Source of the DNA: Brevundimonas sp.
GTDB taxonomy: Bacteria > Pseudomonadota > Alphaproteobacteria > Caulobacterales > Caulobacteraceae
Reading direction: 5' to 3'
Assembly: GCA_030693575.1 (NCBI GenBank)
Contig: JAUYAG010000003.1
Location: 1 to 33,843 of the forward strand
Length of the DNA: 33,843 nucleotides
Shown piece after piece: positions 32,812-33,843 of the stretch (its first letter is position 1; the number at the start of each line of letters is the position of its first letter). A program made the position numbers and the translations under genes. The notes under the pieces were generated by a model. It saw nothing but the letters and a program-made list of their open reading frames with translations. It was not told the origin of the DNA and made no database searches.

Positions 32812-33843
32812 CGGACGTTCCGGCGGCCCTGAAGCCGACCAAACCCGCGGGTCCGTTCTCGGCCTGGGAGTTCGAACTGGCGCTGCGCTATCTGCGCGCC
32901 CGGCGGAAGGAGGGCGGCATCGCCCTGATCGCCATCATCTCCTATGTCGCCATCGCGCTGGCGGTCATGGCCCTGATCATCGTCATGAGCATCATGGCCG
33001 GGTTCCGGAACGAGCTGCTGGACCGGATGCTGTCCTTCAACGGCCATATGTACGTCCAGGGCCAGGTGCTGGTGGATGCGGACCGCGAGGCCGCGGTGAC
33101 GCGGATCGCCGCCGTTCCGGGTGTGGTCAGTGTCTCGCCCCTGACGGAGAACCAGGCGCTGGTGCGGGCGGCCGGCCATACGACCGGCGCGGTCGTGCGC
33201 GGCATCCGTCCGCAGGACCTGGATTCCATGTCCTATGTCTTCGACAGCCTGACTCCCGAGGCGCGCACCGCCTTCGGCCAGGGTGCCTGGGGCGGCGACA
33301 ATATCCTGATCGGCAAGGCCCTGGCCGAGAGCATGGGGCTGCGTATCGGTGATCCGATCACCCTGTATTCGCCCACCGGCGCGGACAGCGCCTTCGGCAA
33401 TCTGGGCGGGCTGGAGAAGACCTATCGCGTGGGCGGGGTGTTCACCTCGGGCACAGCCGACTTCGACCGCGCCTTCCTGTTCATGCCGCTGGAGCAGGCC
33501 CAGCTCTTCTTCGGCAAGGAGGGCGGCATCGCCCTGATCGCCATCATCTCCTACGTCGCCATCGCGCTGGCCGTGATGGCGCTGATCACGGTGATGAGCA
33601 TCATGGCCGGCTTCCGGGCGACGCTGCTGGACCGCATGCTGTCGTTCAACGGGCATATGTATGTGTCCGGCGACCTGCTGAATTCGCCGGAGCGGGACGC
33701 GGCAGTCGCTCGTCTGAAGGCCGTCCCGGGCGTCGCCTTCGTCACCCCGATGACCAATGACCAGAGCATCGTCCGCGCGGGCGGGGCCACGACGGGCGCC
33801 ATCGTGCGCGGCGTCGCCCCCGGCGACCTGCCCTCCATGCAAT
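32808..33843 (+). CDS. Lipoprotein-releasing ABC permease (LolC/LolE-type), partial, with internal duplication
   Basis: 345 codons are visible and the frame is open at the right edge. The N-terminus [17 protein letters not shown] and the first helix ([20 protein letters not shown]) are typical of LolC/LolE permeases, which with ATPase LolD extract lipoproteins from the inner membrane. The periplasmic part follows normally to [12 protein letters not shown] near residue 238. There the sequence returns in frame to a second, diverged copy of the first-helix region and its periplasmic start (residues 237-345 align without gaps to 34-142). A normal permease would continue with the rest of the periplasmic domain and helices 2-4. 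ATG 32808 overlaps the proS stop. Either a rearranged gene or an assembly chimera of two paralogues. Confidence 0.85.
   Translation, partial: MTDVPAALKPTKPAGPFSAWEFELALRYLRARRKEGGIALIAIISYVAIALAVMALIIVMSIMAGFRNELLDRMLSFNGHMYVQGQVLVDADREAAVTRIAAVPGVVSVSPLTENQALVRAAGHTTGAVVRGIRPQDLDSMSYVFDSLTPEARTAFGQGAWGGDNILIGKALAESMGLRIGDPITLYSPTGADSAFGNLGGLEKTYRVGGVFTSGTADFDRAFLFMPLEQAQLFFGKEGGIALIAIISYVAIALAVMALITVMSIMAGFRATLLDRMLSFNGHMYVSGDLLNSPERDAAVARLKAVPGVAFVTPMTNDQSIVRAGGATTGAIVRGVAPGDLPSMQ

Overview
The window is high-GC, gene-dense DNA from an alphaproteobacterium of the Caulobacterales, most like Brevundimonas. This rests on a PopZ gene beside tolC and valS, a FliX gene divergent from a flgI/flgJ-type/flbY flagellar operon, a zinc-cysteine-poor DksA, short alphaproteobacterial ProRS and GluRS forms, and -10 elements of the Caulobacter type (GCTANA-like). 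The genus is an inference; no database was searched. The last gene is cut by the right edge, and both edges could be contig ends.

Layout. 1-4.1 kb: an EAL phosphodiesterase gene lies downstream of flbY, a flgJ-type rod-binding gene and flgI on the minus strand. fliX is divergent, and the shared intergenic region carries a sigma54 -24/-12 promoter and an inverted repeat like an FlbD enhancer. 4.1-6.2 kb: dksA and gltX. 6.2-9.4 kb: a small secreted protein, a LOG-family enzyme, a lipoprotein, tRNA-Asn, a TrmH/SpoU methyltransferase and a 40-residue membrane protein. 9.4-11.1 kb: a minus-strand cluster of a LuxR-type regulator with a C-terminal membrane helix, a small helical protein and a four-helix membrane protein, then tRNA-Cys. 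11.2-17.8 kb: a degenerate Pcm homologue, tolC, popZ, valS and tlyA. 17.8-22.1 kb: a heptamer inverted-repeat array, a glycine-zipper surface protein, an RlmD/TrmA-type RNA methyltransferase, a small acidic protein, a PA0069-like radical SAM protein and tRNA-Leu. 22.1-26.3 kb: an APC amino-acid permease divergent from hrpB. 26.3-28.5 kb: rpsB-tsf. 28.5-33.8 kb: an M28 peptidase, methylmalonyl-CoA epimerase, DUF1467, DUF3088, a second heptamer inverted-repeat array, proS and an anomalous LolC/E permease.

Most of the window is housekeeping: translation (four synthetase or translation-factor systems, three tRNAs, four RNA modification enzymes), polar cell organisation, flagellar assembly and envelope transport. 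I see no CRISPR array, prophage, insertion sequence or defence island.

The unusual signals are: (1) an in-frame partial duplication inside the lipoprotein-releasing permease at the right edge, joined at a 38-nt identical stretch; (2) two intergenic arrays of 7-bp tandem repeats in inverted orientation around 61-67 bp spacers, built on different heptamers with the same TAG-plus-four pattern, one of which supplies the tlyA stop codon; (3) a LuxR gene whose coding signal switches frame in the middle, where a second ORF with a strong ribosome binding site is nested; (4) several -10 boxes placed so close to ATG codons that the mRNAs should be leaderless.
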